64,000 nucleotides of DNA from Nocardioides sp. (GCF_004803405.1 NZ_SSXI01000060.1:62001-126000), one strand, 5' to 3'. Counted from the first letter of the stretch, positions 32,525 through 42,143 are shown. Translations and numbers: made by a program. The notes: a model not told the origin generated them from the letters alone.

Positions 32525-33517
32525 GTGACCACAGAGCTCCTGGGGAAGGCGCGTGCGGGAGACCGTGACGCGTTCGCCGAGCTGGTCGATCCATACCGAC
32601 GGGAGATCCAGGCGCACTGCTACCGGATGCTCGGCTCCCTGCAGGACGCTGAGGATCTGCTGCAGGAGACCCTCCTCGCGGCGTGGCTGGGCCTCGAGGG
32701 CTTCGAGGGTCGCGCATCCCTGCGCACCTGGCTGTACCGAATCGCGACGAACCGTTGCCTCAACCACCTGAAGGCGACGAAGCGTCGACCTGTGCCGGCC
32801 GCGCCGCTCCCGATCACGCCGCCGGAGCCCACCCGACGGGGAGATGTCCTCTGGCTCCAGCCCTATCCCGACGCGCTCCTGGAAGGCGTCCCCGACGAGA
32901 ACCCAGGGCCGGAGGCCCGCTTTGAGTCACGCGAGGCGATCTCCCTGGCCTTCGTCACAGCGGTTCAGCTGCTCCCTCCGAACCAGCGCGCCGTGCTGCT
33001 GCTCCGCGACGTCCTCGGCTACCGCGCAGCCGAGGCCGCCACCCTCCTGGGTCTGACCGAGGAGGCCGTGACCAGCGCTCTGAAGAGGGCGCGCGCGACG
33101 ATGGACGGATCTCGATCATCCGACCCGCCGCCGGCACCGAGCGGGCCGGGGGAGGGTGACCTGCTGGCGCGGTTCGTGACCGCGTTCACCGAGGGGGACG
33201 TCGATGAGCTCATCGCCTTGATGACTGACGACGTGTGGGTGCGGATGCCGCCGGCTCCGTTCGAGTACCACGGAGCTGCCGCGGCGCACCGGTTCTTCAC
33301 TGCCGTCGATGCCCACCGGCGAGGCACGGACCGGATGGTGCCGGTCCGGGCGAACGGCCAGCCGGCATGGGGGGAGTACCGTCGCGATCCGGTCACCGGC
33401 ATCAGCCATCTGGCGGGGATCCAGGTCATCGCCCTCGCCGGTGACCGGATCTGCGAGGTCACGCGATTCGAGACCACGGTGGCGCCGTACTTCAGTCTCC
33501 CGCGAACCCTGGGCTGA
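32525..33517 (+). CDS. ECF sigma factor with C-terminal SnoaL-like domain (SigG/ECF41-like)
   Basis: A 330-aa sigma factor. Region 2 is AELVDPYRREIQAHCYRMLG then DAEDLLQETLLAAWLGLEGF (residues 18-63), followed by SLRTWLYRIATNRCLNHLKA. Region 4 is FVTAVQLLPPNQRAVLLLRD then AEAATLLGLTEEAVTSALKR (about 140-190). The last 120 residues are a SnoaL/NTF2-like domain (FVTAFTEGDVDELIALMTDD; AAAAHRFFTAVDAHRRGTDR), which regulates activity in this ECF class. No anti-sigma gene is adjacent. The GTG start is plausible, with GAGGACGAC upstream. It is divergent from the SDR-SRPBCC fusion, a likely target. Confidence 0.85.
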   Translation: MTTELLGKARAGDRDAFAELVDPYRREIQAHCYRMLGSLQDAEDLLQETLLAAWLGLEGFEGRASLRTWLYRIATNRCLNHLKATKRRPVPAAPLPITPPEPTRRGDVLWLQPYPDALLEGVPDENPGPEARFESREAISLAFVTAVQLLPPNQRAVLLLRDVLGYRAAEAATLLGLTEEAVTSALKRARATMDGSRSSDPPPAPSGPGEGDLLARFVTAFTEGDVDELIALMTDDVWVRMPPAPFEYHGAAAAHRFFTAVDAHRRGTDRMVPVRANGQPAWGEYRRDPVTGISHLAGIQVIALAGDRICEVTRFETTVAPYFSLPRTLG

Positions 33518-33766
33518 CCGGTCCCAGCGACTTGCGCGCATGTGGACCAGGCGACCGAAGGGATCGGTTCCTTTCCGCTGATCACGTATCCATACTCAGG
33601 TTGCTGGCGGAGGGTGTCGAAGCGCCCCGACAGCGAGGTTGTCACTGTGAGCGACGTCAGGTCGACCCCCCTCGGCTCGATCGGACTCCTCTGCCACGCG
33701 TGCTGACGCTGAGGGCTCTGCAATAGCTCCGTCTTGCTCGTACCATGGGAGACCAGGCCGATCACG

Positions 33767-35134
33767 ATGATCACCAATCCTGCACCTCTCACGAGGCGTG
33801 TCCTGGGACTCGTCCTCCTGGTGGCGCTTGCCGTGTTGTCGAACGGACCGGCGCTGGCCGGCGACTCTCCCGACGGACCTCGGGTCCTCGTCACCGAGAT
33901 CTCCACACCGATCACGCCGGTCGTGGCAGAGCATCTCGGTGACGGCATGGAGCGGGCAGACGACGGAGGCTACGCCGCGTACGTCATCGAGCTCGACACC
34001 CCGGGCGGGCTCGTCGACGCCATGCGGGACATCATCAACGACATCCTGGCCAGTCCCGTACCGGTCATCGTGTACGTGAGCCCCAAGGGTGCGCGAGCAG
34101 GCTCGGCCGGGGCGCTCATCACCTTCGCCTCCCATGTGGCGGTGATGGCTCCGGGCGCGACGATCGGTGCGGCGACCCCGGTCGGTCTCGAGGGCGAGAA
34201 GGTGTCGGACAAGATCGTCAACGACGCCGCCGCCCAGGCGCAGGCGCTTGCCGAGCTGAGGAACCGCAGCGTCGAGTTTGCCGTGGACACGGTCCGGGAG
34301 GGTCGCTCTGCGGCGGTGGACGAGGCCGTCGAGCTCGGTGCTGTCGACGCGAAGGCGTCGTCCCTGCCGCAGGCGCTGGACGAGGCGGATGGGATGAAGG
34401 CAACCGTGGCCGGAGACAGGACGGTCACGGTGCGCACGGCCGACGCGTCCGTGGATCGCTACGACCTCGGTCTGCTGCGCCAGATCCTGCAGGTCCTGGC
34501 GGATCCCAACGTCGCATTCCTCCTTCTGACGCTCGGCACGCTGGGATTGATCTACGAGCTGGCCACCCCGGGGGTCGGCGTCGCCGGCGCCACGGGCATC
34601 ACCGCGCTGCTGCTGGCCCTCTTCAGCCTGTCGGTGCTGCCGGTGAACGCGGTGGGACTCCTGCTCCTGGCCGTCGCGGCGGGGCTGTTCGTCGCCGAGG
34701 TCCTGGCCCCGGGTGTCGCCGGCTTCGGCTTCGGCGGTGCAGTCGTGCTCGTGCTGGCGGCCGTCTTCCTCTTCGACGACGCGGAGGGCGTGTCCGTGGA
34801 CCTCGCTACGGCGCTGCCACTGGCCGGCGTCATGTTCGTGCTGGTCGTGATCGCAGGTCGGGTAGCAGTGACATCGCGGCGGGAACCGTCGATGACCACC
34901 GGCACCGACGTCTTCACCGGGCGCACCGTCCCCGTGCGCGAGGCGTCCGGAACCACGGGCCGCACCTTCACGCAGGGTGCCTGGTGGGCACTGCGGAGCG
35001 TCGGAGGCCCCTTGGCCGTGGGCCGTGACGTGCGCGTTGTCGGAGTGGACGGGTTGACCCTCCTCGTCGACCCGGATGCCCCGGGCCAGCCAGAGCCAGC
35101 GCCCGAGTCCGAGCGCGGAAAGGCAGCATCATGA
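33767..35134 (+). CDS. NfeD-family ClpP-like membrane serine protease
   Basis: A 455-aa protein. A signal peptide at residues 1-35 (RRVLGLVLLVALAVLSNGPA) is followed by a ClpP-like protease domain: AAYVIELDTPGGLVDAMRDI, then the Ser in SPKGARAGSAGALITFASHV and the Lys near SDKIVNDAAAQAQALAELRN. Four or more helices at about 245-380 follow (NVAFLLLTLGTLGLIYELAT; AVGLLLLAVAAGLFVAEVLA). A C-terminal OB-fold NfeD domain (GRTVPVREASGTTGRTFTQG) ends it. It cleaves membrane proteins such as stomatins. The ATG at 33767 is chosen because the signal peptide begins there. The next gene, an SPFH protein, overlaps by 4 nt. Confidence 0.85.
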   Translation: MITNPAPLTRRVLGLVLLVALAVLSNGPALAGDSPDGPRVLVTEISTPITPVVAEHLGDGMERADDGGYAAYVIELDTPGGLVDAMRDIINDILASPVPVIVYVSPKGARAGSAGALITFASHVAVMAPGATIGAATPVGLEGEKVSDKIVNDAAAQAQALAELRNRSVEFAVDTVREGRSAAVDEAVELGAVDAKASSLPQALDEADGMKATVAGDRTVTVRTADASVDRYDLGLLRQILQVLADPNVAFLLLTLGTLGLIYELATPGVGVAGATGITALLLALFSLSVLPVNAVGLLLLAVAAGLFVAEVLAPGVAGFGFGGAVVLVLAAVFLFDDAEGVSVDLATALPLAGVMFVLVVIAGRVAVTSRREPSMTTGTDVFTGRTVPVREASGTTGRTFTQGAWWALRSVGGPLAVGRDVRVVGVDGLTLLVDPDAPGQPEPAPESERGKAAS

Positions 35135-35907
35135 GCGACGCAACCCTGATCGGCCTCGCCCTCGCCCTCGTGGTGGTCGCGACCATCCTGTGGGCGGCGA
35201 TCCACATCCTTCCCGAGTACGAGCGCGGTGTGGTGCTGCGGCTGGGTCGGATCCAGCCGCTGAAGGGGCCGGGGCTGATCTTCATCATCCCGATCATCGA
35301 TCAGCTGATCCGGGTCAACCTCCGAACCCAGACCTACGACATCCCGCCCCAGGACATCATCACCAAGGACAACGTCACCGTTCATGTCAACGCGGTGGTG
35401 TACTTCAACGTCGTCGAGGCGACGAAGTCCGTGCTGTCGATCGACGACTACCGGTTCGGCACCCAGCAGGTGGCGCAGACCACCCTGCGAGGTGTCCTGG
35501 GCCAGACCACGCTCGACGATCTCCTGAGCAAGCGCGACGAGGTCAACTCGAGCCTCCAGCAGATCATCGACGGCGTGACGGACCCCTGGGGTGTCAAGGT
35601 CACCCTGGTCGAGGTCAAGGACGTGATCCTGCCTGAGAGCATGCGTCGCGCGATGGCCAGCCAGGCCGAGGCCGAGCGCGACCGCAGGGCGAAGGTCATC
35701 CACGCCCTCGGCGAGAAGGAGGCCGCGGCCAACCTCGCAGACGCCGCCGAGATCATGGAGCAGCACCCCGCCGCCCTCCAGCTGCGCACCCTCGGGACGC
35801 TGCTCGAACTGGGGGCGGAGCGCAACAGCACCATCGCCTTCCCGGTGCCGATGGAGCTGATCAGGCTGCTGGAGAGGGCGGTCGGCGACCGAGACTCCAC
35901 ACCGTGA
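35131..35907 (+). CDS. SPFH/slipin (stomatin-like) membrane protein
   Basis: A 258-aa slipin. One N-terminal helix (LALALVVVATILWAAIHILP) is followed by the prohibitin-homology domain with YERGVVLRLGRIQPLKGPGL, IFIIPIIDQLIRVNLRTQTY and DIPPQDIITKDNVTVHVNAV. The C-terminal coiled-coil includes QAEAERDRRAKVIHALGEKE. It is coupled to the NfeD protease by an ATGA overlap. NfeD1b and slipins are a known protease-substrate/scaffold pair in membrane quality control; flotillin-like assembly is expected. Confidence 0.9.
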   Translation: MSDATLIGLALALVVVATILWAAIHILPEYERGVVLRLGRIQPLKGPGLIFIIPIIDQLIRVNLRTQTYDIPPQDIITKDNVTVHVNAVVYFNVVEATKSVLSIDDYRFGTQQVAQTTLRGVLGQTTLDDLLSKRDEVNSSLQQIIDGVTDPWGVKVTLVEVKDVILPESMRRAMASQAEAERDRRAKVIHALGEKEAAANLADAAEIMEQHPAALQLRTLGTLLELGAERNSTIAFPVPMELIRLLERAVGDRDSTP

Positions 35908-35964
35908 GCGCGCACCCGCGGACTCCTCGGCCTTCGCACGCTCTGGCCGATCCGAGATCCGCTC

Positions 35965-36741
35965 CTACTGCGTCGTCATCAGGAGAGCTGTGACTCCGGA
36001 CGTCACGAGCAGCAGCATCACGATCCTCTCGTAGCGGGCCGCCGCGTACCGGTGGAACACCTGCGTCCCCACCGCCTGCCCGCCGAGCGCCGCCACCAGA
36101 AGGACGGGCCAGTAGGCGTACATGTCCCAAACCCCGGCGACGACCAACGCGGCGAACCCGAGGGGGAGTCTCGCCAGCGACAGCGTCACGAGGGTGTCTC
36201 TCATGACGAGGGGCACGAGCCGTCGATGGGTCAGGTACAGCACCGTGGGCGGGCCACCGAGCGACGTCGACGTGCTCAGCGCGCCGGAGGCGAGACCGGC
36301 CAGGCTGCCCCAGGAAGGCCGGATCGGCTTCGCGTCCGCAGTCGTGGGCGAGGACAGGCGCAGGACCACGGCCAGGATCACGGTGAGCGCCACGAAACCC
36401 TGGAGCCATCGTGCAGGCAGAGCCGACAGCAGCCATGCCCCGCACACCATGCCTGGCGCTGACCACAGGGCGAGGCGCAGGACCTCGCCGCCGGCTGGGC
36501 GCGGCAGTCGACGACGTACTCCCAGGATCGCCAAATCGCATGCCGTGCCGGTGATGAGAATCGTCGAGACCGCCATCGGGCCACCCAGCAGGGCGGTCAG
36601 TATCGGGGCGCTGAACAGGGCGTAACCGAACCCGGAGACCGACTGGACGAGTGCGCTGACGAAGATGAGGGCGAACAGCAGGACAAGGAGCTGGCTCTGG
36701 TCCACCCTGTGCCCCGATCGGTAGCTGCTGTCCAGCGCCAC
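35965..36741 (-). CDS. TauE/SafE-family sulfite exporter-like permease
   Basis: A 258-aa permease with about eight helices. FALIFVSALVQSVSGFGYAL and LLGGPMAVSTILITGTACDL are typical of TauE/SafE proteins, and GSLAGLASGALSTSTSLGGP is the second repeat. These proteins export sulfite, sulfoacetate or related anions; the actual substrate is unknown. The ATG is preceded by a weak site. It converges on the SPFH gene and is divergent from the nitrilase-family gene at 36833. Confidence 0.85.
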   Translation of the reverse strand: MALDSSYRSGHRVDQSQLLVLLFALIFVSALVQSVSGFGYALFSAPILTALLGGPMAVSTILITGTACDLAILGVRRRLPRPAGGEVLRLALWSAPGMVCGAWLLSALPARWLQGFVALTVILAVVLRLSSPTTADAKPIRPSWGSLAGLASGALSTSTSLGGPPTVLYLTHRRLVPLVMRDTLVTLSLARLPLGFAALVVAGVWDMYAYWPVLLVAALGGQAVGTQVFHRYAAARYERIVMLLLVTSGVTALLMTTQ

Positions 36742-36832
36742 CGTAGCCCGCGGGACCGGCGGGCCCCAAGGTTCGGGAACCTGACCTGGGGTGCGTCACG
36801 AGGAGGACGTCAGCCCCGTATCCTCAGCGCAC

Positions 36833-37567
36833 GTGACAGTGCCGCCGCCGCTCACCGTAGCCGTCGCCCAGACGACTCCCGTTCCAGCGGACGTTGAAGC
36901 CAACGTCAGGGACCATGCCCGGACCGTCCAGCGCGCGGGAGCCAGCGGGGCACGTCTCTGCGTCTTTCCGGAGCTGTCGCTGACCGGCTACGAGTTGGCG
37001 GCGATAGCGAAGGCGCCGGGATTGATGGCCGTGACGAGTGACGACGGACGCCTCGATCCGATCCGCGACGCCTGCTCCGCGACGGGCGTGACCGCCCTGG
37101 TGGGAGCGCCGCTGCGGACTCCGAAAGGGCTCCAGCTGGCGACCCTGGTGATCGGCCCGACCGGAGACCACGGCGATTCCTACGGGAAGATGCACCTGCA
37201 CGGTGCGGAGCGGGACATCTTCGTCCCCGGGCGCGAGCACCGGATCCTGGAGCTGGACGGCTGGCGGCTCGGCCTCGCCGTCTGTTACGACGCCGCGGTC
37301 CCCGAGCACGCCGACGAGGTCCATGCTGCTGGCGCTGATGCGTACGTCGTGAGCGCTCTGTACTGCGCCGGCGAGGAGCACCGCCTGGCTGAGCAGACCT
37401 CCCGCGCAGCCGCCCTCGGCATGTGGGTCGTCCTCGCTCAGTTCGTCGGCACTACCGGCCCGTTCCAGGCCATCGGGCGCAGCGGCGTCTGGCAGCCCGG
37501 CGGTGCGACGGCGAGTCAGCTCACCGACTCTCTGCCCGGACTGGCAATCGTCCGGCTGGCGCGCTGA
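36833..37567 (+). CDS. Carbon-nitrogen hydrolase (nitrilase superfamily)
   Basis: A 244-aa amidohydrolase with the Glu-Lys-Cys triad in place: E in LCVFPELSLTGYELAAIAKA, K in DHGDSYGKMHLHGAERDIFV, and C in LGLAVCYDAAVPEHADEVHA. It hydrolyses an amide or nitrile in the cytosol, with ammonia or an amine as product; the group (omega-amidase-like or carbamoylputrescine-amidase-like) cannot be set. A GTG at 36833 is taken as start; a GTG at 36791 is in frame, but AGGAGG at 36801-36806 does not fit either. It is a single gene converging on an FAD oxidase. Confidence 0.8.
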   Translation: MTVPPPLTVAVAQTTPVPADVEANVRDHARTVQRAGASGARLCVFPELSLTGYELAAIAKAPGLMAVTSDDGRLDPIRDACSATGVTALVGAPLRTPKGLQLATLVIGPTGDHGDSYGKMHLHGAERDIFVPGREHRILELDGWRLGLAVCYDAAVPEHADEVHAAGADAYVVSALYCAGEEHRLAEQTSRAAALGMWVVLAQFVGTTGPFQAIGRSGVWQPGGATASQLTDSLPGLAIVRLAR

Positions 37568-37642
37568 GGTCGCACGCTTCGGGGACCGCGCCATCCGGCG
37601 CCCGCCATCGGCGGTGAGCGTCTCGGTCGGACGAGGTCGGCT

Positions 37643-38923
37643 TCACGCCGCACTGGGTGACAAGACACTCACGTCGAAGTTCTGGCCGAAGACCCGGTCG
37701 GGATCCCAGTGCGACTTGACCGCACGCAGTCGTTCGAGGATCGGCGGAGGGAACGCCGAGGCCAGGTCGCTGTCGGAGTGCTCGGACTGGAAGCTCAGGT
37801 ACATCCCGTCGGCCAGGTGGGCCAGCGGTTCCCAACCGGCGTCGAGGTCGACGGCGGAGGGCCCGGCGACGGCCGTGACGTGGAAGTTCTGGTGGCGGTG
37901 GCCGAACGCCGTCGCTTCCGGCGCGACGTCGTTGATCGCGCCGCCGAGGCTTCTGACCTGGATCATGCCGAACGGGCCCGACTGGAGACCGTGAGCGATC
38001 AGGCTGCTGGTGGGGCTGTCGAGATGCTCGAAGAGGCCGTTCCTGGTCGCGACCTGCTGCTGTCCGGTGTGCCGGGCGCCGGAGACGGGGACGACCGACA
38101 TGTACGGCGCCAGTACGGCGCGGTGGCTGACCAGGCTCGGTAGCGCGGTGAAGGTCTCGAGAGACCTGTTCGCGCCGCGCTCGTCGGCACTCGCATGAAC
38201 CACCGTGGCCTGAGCAAAGGGTCGTGCTCCGCCGAACACGTACAAGAATCCGCTGACCTCTCGTGGCGCACTTTCGAGCAGCGCCCCCCACGCCTCCAGG
38301 AACTCGGCCAGGTCAGAAGGTGCGTACGCGAAGCTTGCGTGGGCGACGAGGTCGAGCGGAGCTGCCCGGAACTCCAGCGACGTCGCGATGCCGACGTTCG
38401 CGCCGGCGCCCCGAACCGCCCAGAACAGGTCGGCGTTCTCGGTCTCCGACGCGCGCCTCAACTCGCCGTCGGCGGTGACGACCTGCGCGGCGGTCATGTG
38501 GTCGATGGTCAGCCCGAACCGCCGCCCGAGGAGACCGATCCCGCCGGCGGTGGCGAGTCCGCCGACGCCGACATCACCGGAGTCGCCGGAGGAGATCGCC
38601 AGCGACCATGGGTGGAGCCGCCGTGCCACCTGTCCCCAGCGCGCGCCGGCGCCGACGCGGACCCGCCGGTCGTCGAGTCGCTCCACCTCGTCGAGTCGGC
38701 CGAGGTCGATCACGATCCCGCCGTCGTTGGTGGCCCTGCTGCTGATTCCGTGTCCGCCGCTGCGGATCGCGAGCGGAAGGCCGGTGTCACGCGCGTACCG
38801 AAGCGCATCGCCCACGTCCGCGTCGGCCGCCGGGCGAAGGATCTCGGCGGGGGAACCGGTGGCGGTGTAGACGTGACGGAGTGACTCGTAGCCGGGCTGG
38901 TTCGGCAGGACGATCTCGTACAT
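37643..38923 (-). CDS. FAD-linked oxidase, BBE type
   Basis: A 426-aa oxidase. The FAD domain includes PLAIRSGGHGISSRATNDGG (with the FAD-linking His in GGH), DSGDVGVGGLATAGGIGLLG and NADLFWAVRGAGANVGIATS. The BBE tail is ERLRAVKSHWDPDRVFGQNF, with the usual D.xx.F.xN ending. The substrate is unknown. The start has GGGAGG 4 nt upstream. It is the last gene of a run permease-SDR-oxidase, all leftward with gaps of 10-70 bp. A second BBE oxidase (14785-16182) lies elsewhere in the window. Confidence 0.85.
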   Translation of the reverse strand: MYEIVLPNQPGYESLRHVYTATGSPAEILRPAADADVGDALRYARDTGLPLAIRSGGHGISSRATNDGGIVIDLGRLDEVERLDDRRVRVGAGARWGQVARRLHPWSLAISSGDSGDVGVGGLATAGGIGLLGRRFGLTIDHMTAAQVVTADGELRRASETENADLFWAVRGAGANVGIATSLEFRAAPLDLVAHASFAYAPSDLAEFLEAWGALLESAPREVSGFLYVFGGARPFAQATVVHASADERGANRSLETFTALPSLVSHRAVLAPYMSVVPVSGARHTGQQQVATRNGLFEHLDSPTSSLIAHGLQSGPFGMIQVRSLGGAINDVAPEATAFGHRHQNFHVTAVAGPSAVDLDAGWEPLAHLADGMYLSFQSEHSDSDLASAFPPPILERLRAVKSHWDPDRVFGQNFDVSVLSPSAA

Positions 38924-38933
38924 GATCCCTCCC

Positions 38934-39695
38934 TCAGCTTGTCGGGCTCGTCGGTTGCGGGCCCGCGTCGACGTTCACGAAGTACTGCAGGACCGCTGAC
39001 GTGAGCGGACTGGTTCCGGCCAGCAGTTCGGCGATGTGCACCCCGACGGCCTCTGCGGGTATCCAGCCCGGGTCGTCGATTCCGGCCAGCTGGCGCGCCC
39101 GGGTCCTGATCACGCCCAGGACGACCTCGTAGACGCGCGGCCCGCTGAGGGCGAGCTCTGCGGCGAGGGTGCGTGTCATGGACTTGGTGGCCGCGGCGGT
39201 CAGTGCCACCCCCGCCGAGCCCGGGAACGGGATGTCGGCGCTCATCCCGTTGAGTTGGAGCAGCAGGCCGTCCCGCTTCAGCACTGGCACCAGGGCCCGA
39301 TATGCCCGGAAGACGGCGGTCTGGTTCGCCGCGGTCAGGGCGGCCCACTCCGTGTCGGTCAGGCTGAGCAACGGCTTACGTCCTTGACCGCCCCACGAGG
39401 CGACGCTCACGATCGCCCCGTCGAGCGGACCGTGCTGCGCCCGGAGGCGCTGGACAACGGCGTCCAGCTCACTGTCCAGCGCGTCCAGGACGACCGGGAC
39501 GAAGCCCGGCAGGCGATCGGCGAGATCGGCGAGACGCTCAGCCGAGCGGGACGTTGCCAGCACGGTCGCGCCGGCCTCGAGCAGCGTCCGCGTCACCCCC
39601 TCCCCGACCCCTCCGGTGGCGCCGAGGACCAGCACGGTCCTTCCCGACAAGTCCACCGGTCCGTGGCTCCATGCTGTGTGCTCGAACGCGTTCAA
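38934..39695 (-). CDS. Short-chain dehydrogenase/reductase (atypical)
   Basis: A 253-aa SDR-like protein: GRTVLVLGATGGVGEGVTRT at the N-terminus (GATGGVG cofactor motif), then LDALDSELDAVVQRLRAQHG. The usual NNAG is replaced by IVSVASWG. The active-site region reads LNGMSADIPFPGSAGVALTA with no Y-x3-K visible, so catalysis is doubtful. A TTG at 39695 is preferred because AAGGAG lies 6 nt upstream; an ATG at 39713 adds six residues but lacks a site. It is cotranscribed with the permease upstream and the BBE oxidase downstream. Confidence 0.75.
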   Translation of the reverse strand: MNAFEHTAWSHGPVDLSGRTVLVLGATGGVGEGVTRTLLEAGATVLATSRSAERLADLADRLPGFVPVVLDALDSELDAVVQRLRAQHGPLDGAIVSVASWGGQGRKPLLSLTDTEWAALTAANQTAVFRAYRALVPVLKRDGLLLQLNGMSADIPFPGSAGVALTAAATKSMTRTLAAELALSGPRVYEVVLGVIRTRARQLAGIDDPGWIPAEAVGVHIAELLAGTSPLTSAVLQYFVNVDAGPQPTSPTS

Positions 39696-39763
39696 CTTCT
39701 TGCTCCTTCTCATGGTGGTGAGCGCGAGGCGATCACTCGGTCGGTCGCCCTGCGCTTCCAGGC

Positions 39764-40813
39764 TCAGGGGGACGAGTGCCGGCTCGCGGCGACGCGCTGC
39801 GGCGACGCCGTGGTCGGCGCTGCCGGGCTCGAGGCGCGGTTCATCGCGTCCGGCTGGTCGGCCGGCGGTGATGCGGTGGCGCCGGTGCGTGAGCGCCAGG
39901 CAGCCCATAGGAGTAGGGCGATACCGGCGATCGCCCAGGCTGACAGGATCAGCAGCGGTCGCGCCAACCCTGCCCCCGAGGCGTAAGCACTGGCCCGCGT
40001 TGCGTCGATCAGCTGCGCGAAGGGCAGTACGTCGTTGAGCCATCCGATGGACGCGGGGAGCATGTCGCCGCTGACCGTCCCGCCCGAGGACGGGATCCCG
40101 AGGATGAGGACGAAGGTCATCGCCGCTGGCATGAAGAACTGCTTCAGGCTCAGCGCGGCGGCGGTCGTGAGCCACCCGATCGTCTGGGTCAGCAGGAACC
40201 CGTACAGGGGCAGGCGCGGGTCCGACGGGACAGCGTCCAGGCCGGTGGCGACGAGGTAGGTGACGATGGAGGCGAACGCGCCGGTGGCGGCGATCGCTGC
40301 GAGCTTGTTGCGCACCGGCCACATGCCGAGCTGCACCAGCACGATCGACGTGATGAGGCCGACGAGCAGCAAGGGCAGTCCGTAGAAGAAGATGCTGACG
40401 CCGCTCACGTCTCCTGAGGACGTCGGTCGTACGTCCACGACGGATGCCTCCGGGCCCAGGGCGTGTGGCACCACCGCGGTCAGGAACCTCGCTCGGAGAG
40501 GGCTGGCCGCTGAGGACAGATAGACCTGTTGTCCGTCGATCGCCGCGGCGACCTGAGCCTTCTCGACCAGCTCCCGCGCGGCAGCGGTGCTGGCCACGGT
40601 CTCGACGACGAATCCGTCGTCCTCGACCCTCGCAAGGCCGCTGGTCACGGACCGGACGTCGGTCGCCGGGGTCACGACGACGCGCATGTCGTGTGGGGCC
40701 GGCTGATGGAAGGTGTAGAGGCCGATGAGGCCGAAGGCGGCGGCGAAGAAGAACGGGAACCAGAGGAGCGACGCGACGCGTCGCGCTGTCGGCTGAGGGG
40801 CGGGTGTGTGCAT
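39764..40813 (-). CDS. ABC-2/DUF3533-like membrane protein
   Basis: A 349-aa membrane protein. One N-terminal helix (LLWFPFFFAAAFGLIGLYTF) is followed by an outer domain of about 130 residues (HDMRVVVTPATDVRSVTSGL). Five helices then follow (SIFFYGLPLLLVGLITSIVL; AAIAATGAFASIVTYLVATG; FFMPAAMTFVLILGIPSSGG; SAWAIAGIALLLWAAWRSRT). This layout is that of YhgE/Pip-like ABC-2 permeases. No ATPase is nearby. It is probably an export or envelope function. It starts the leftward operon with the SDR and BBE oxidase genes. Confidence 0.75.
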   Translation of the reverse strand: MHTPAPQPTARRVASLLWFPFFFAAAFGLIGLYTFHQPAPHDMRVVVTPATDVRSVTSGLARVEDDGFVVETVASTAAARELVEKAQVAAAIDGQQVYLSSAASPLRARFLTAVVPHALGPEASVVDVRPTSSGDVSGVSIFFYGLPLLLVGLITSIVLVQLGMWPVRNKLAAIAATGAFASIVTYLVATGLDAVPSDPRLPLYGFLLTQTIGWLTTAAALSLKQFFMPAAMTFVLILGIPSSGGTVSGDMLPASIGWLNDVLPFAQLIDATRASAYASGAGLARPLLILSAWAIAGIALLLWAAWRSRTGATASPPADQPDAMNRASSPAAPTTASPQRVAASRHSSP

Positions 40814-40932
40814 GGTGTGACCTGTCGCTGCGGATCGGTGGCGGTGTCGTGCGAGGCAGGCTTGGGGCGCGGTCCCGGCGGTGCCGGTCGACCGCGCCCC
40901 AGCTCAGTCGCCAGGCTGTGCGGCGGTGGCGA

Positions 40933-41574
40933 TCACGCGGCGCCGGACGAGGCGACGGCGGTGGTCGCCAGCCAGGACTGCACGCCCTTCGCCATCGACG
41001 GCACGTGCTCGCGCATCAGCTGTTGGAAGTGCGCCGCGGTCGGCGCTCGGTGGTCGTACTCGAACTCCCCGGCCAGGGAGAACCAGGTGACCGGCGTCGC
41101 GCCCGCGGCGATCATCCGCTGCACCGCGACGTTGTGCGTCTCCGCGGTCACGCTGGCGGACGCGTCCACGACCAGGTAGACCTCATAGCCGTCGCGCAGC
41201 GCACCCAGGACGCTCTGCAGCACGCAACCCTCGGTCGAGACGCCGGCGATGGCGAGCTTCTTGCGGCCGGTCGCCCGAACGGCCTCGGCGAACGCCTCGT
41301 CCGCGAAGGCGTTCGTGGCACCCGGACGCTCGACGACCTTCTGGTCGCCGAGCACGTCCAACAGCTCGGGGTACAGCGGTCCGGACGGTTTGCCGGGCAG
41401 GCCATTGGTGACCACCAGCCCGCTCCCGAACAGCGTGGCCGTCTTGGCGAGGCCGACGACGTTGTTGACATGGGTGGCGACGTCCGTGGAGCCGAGGACG
41501 TTGGCGAAGCCGACAGCGTGGTCGATGAGGACGATGGTCGTGTTCTCGGGAGTGAGTCGCTCCGGGACGGACAT
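40933..41574 (-). CDS. Isochorismatase-family cysteine hydrolase (YcaC-like)
   Basis: A 213-aa hydrolase of the isochorismatase/nicotinamidase fold. The catalytic Asp is in TTIVLIDHAVGFANVLGSTD and the catalytic Cys in LAIAGVSTEGCVLQSVLGAL (STEGC). A lysine near GLPGKPSGPLYPELL may complete the triad. It resembles YcaC-like hydrolases of unknown substrate; no siderophore genes are near. It is divergent from a MarR gene with 104 bp between them, which probably regulates it. The ATG has AAAGGAACG about 5 nt upstream. Confidence 0.85.
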   Translation of the reverse strand: MSVPERLTPENTTIVLIDHAVGFANVLGSTDVATHVNNVVGLAKTATLFGSGLVVTNGLPGKPSGPLYPELLDVLGDQKVVERPGATNAFADEAFAEAVRATGRKKLAIAGVSTEGCVLQSVLGALRDGYEVYLVVDASASVTAETHNVAVQRMIAAGATPVTWFSLAGEFEYDHRAPTAAHFQQLMREHVPSMAKGVQSWLATTAVASSGAA

Positions 41575-41606
41575 CTGCGTTCCTTTCGGGTCGTGATCTC
41601 GGTTGA

Positions 41607-41628
41607 GATCATCTGAACACAGACGATC
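41607..41628. promoter_or_regulatory. Possible MarR operator
   Basis: GATCATC, 8 bp, GACGATC: near-palindrome with one mismatch in the gap between the divergent isochorismatase and MarR genes. Weak, but in the right place. Confidence 0.35.
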
Positions 41629-41678
41629 TTATTCACGACTATGCTGTCCGTGCAAGTCCGAACAGAAGGAGCTCAGAG

Positions 41679-42143
41679 ATGTCCGAGACGACGGCCACGA
41701 CGCTCGCCGACGATGTGCACTGGTTGCTGGCCCGGCTCGCCCGAAGCTTCGGCGCGGTGGAGCAGGAGGCAATCGCGGAGCTGGGCATCACATTGCGGGA
41801 GTACGTCGTGATGACAGAGGTTCACGCCGGCCCCGGACGCAGCCAGCTCGCGGTCGCTCGAGCCGCCGCAGTCGACAAGAGCATGATGGTGACCGCGGTG
41901 GACCGGCTCGAGGCCCGGGGGCTGCTCCTCCGTGAGCCCCAGCCGACAGATCGGCGCATCCGCGCGCTGTCCCTGACGGACGAGGGACAGCGTGTCCTCG
42001 CCGCAGCGGCGCAGGCGGTCCGCTCGGCAGAGATGCAGCTCCTGGCCGTCCTGCCACAGTCGCACCGCACTGCCCTGCTCGAGAGCCTTCAGGCGCTCGC
42101 CGCCGAGGCGGTGGACACCGGCTACGACGCCGCCTGCATCTGA
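41679..42143 (+). CDS. MarR-family transcriptional regulator
   Basis: A 154-aa MarR protein. The recognition part is [20 protein letters not shown] then [20 protein letters not shown], and the signature [20 protein letters not shown] is at the wing. There is one cysteine near the C-terminus (DAACI), which is not a known sensing position. It is divergent from the isochorismatase-family gene and probably regulates it. The ATG has AAGGAG 9 nt upstream (GAAGGAGCTCAGAG). Confidence 0.85.
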   Translation: MSETTATTLADDVHWLLARLARSFGAVEQEAIAELGITLREYVVMTEVHAGPGRSQLAVARAAAVDKSMMVTAVDRLEARGLLLREPQPTDRRIRALSLTDEGQRVLAAAAQAVRSAEMQLLAVLPQSHRTALLESLQALAAEAVDTGYDAACI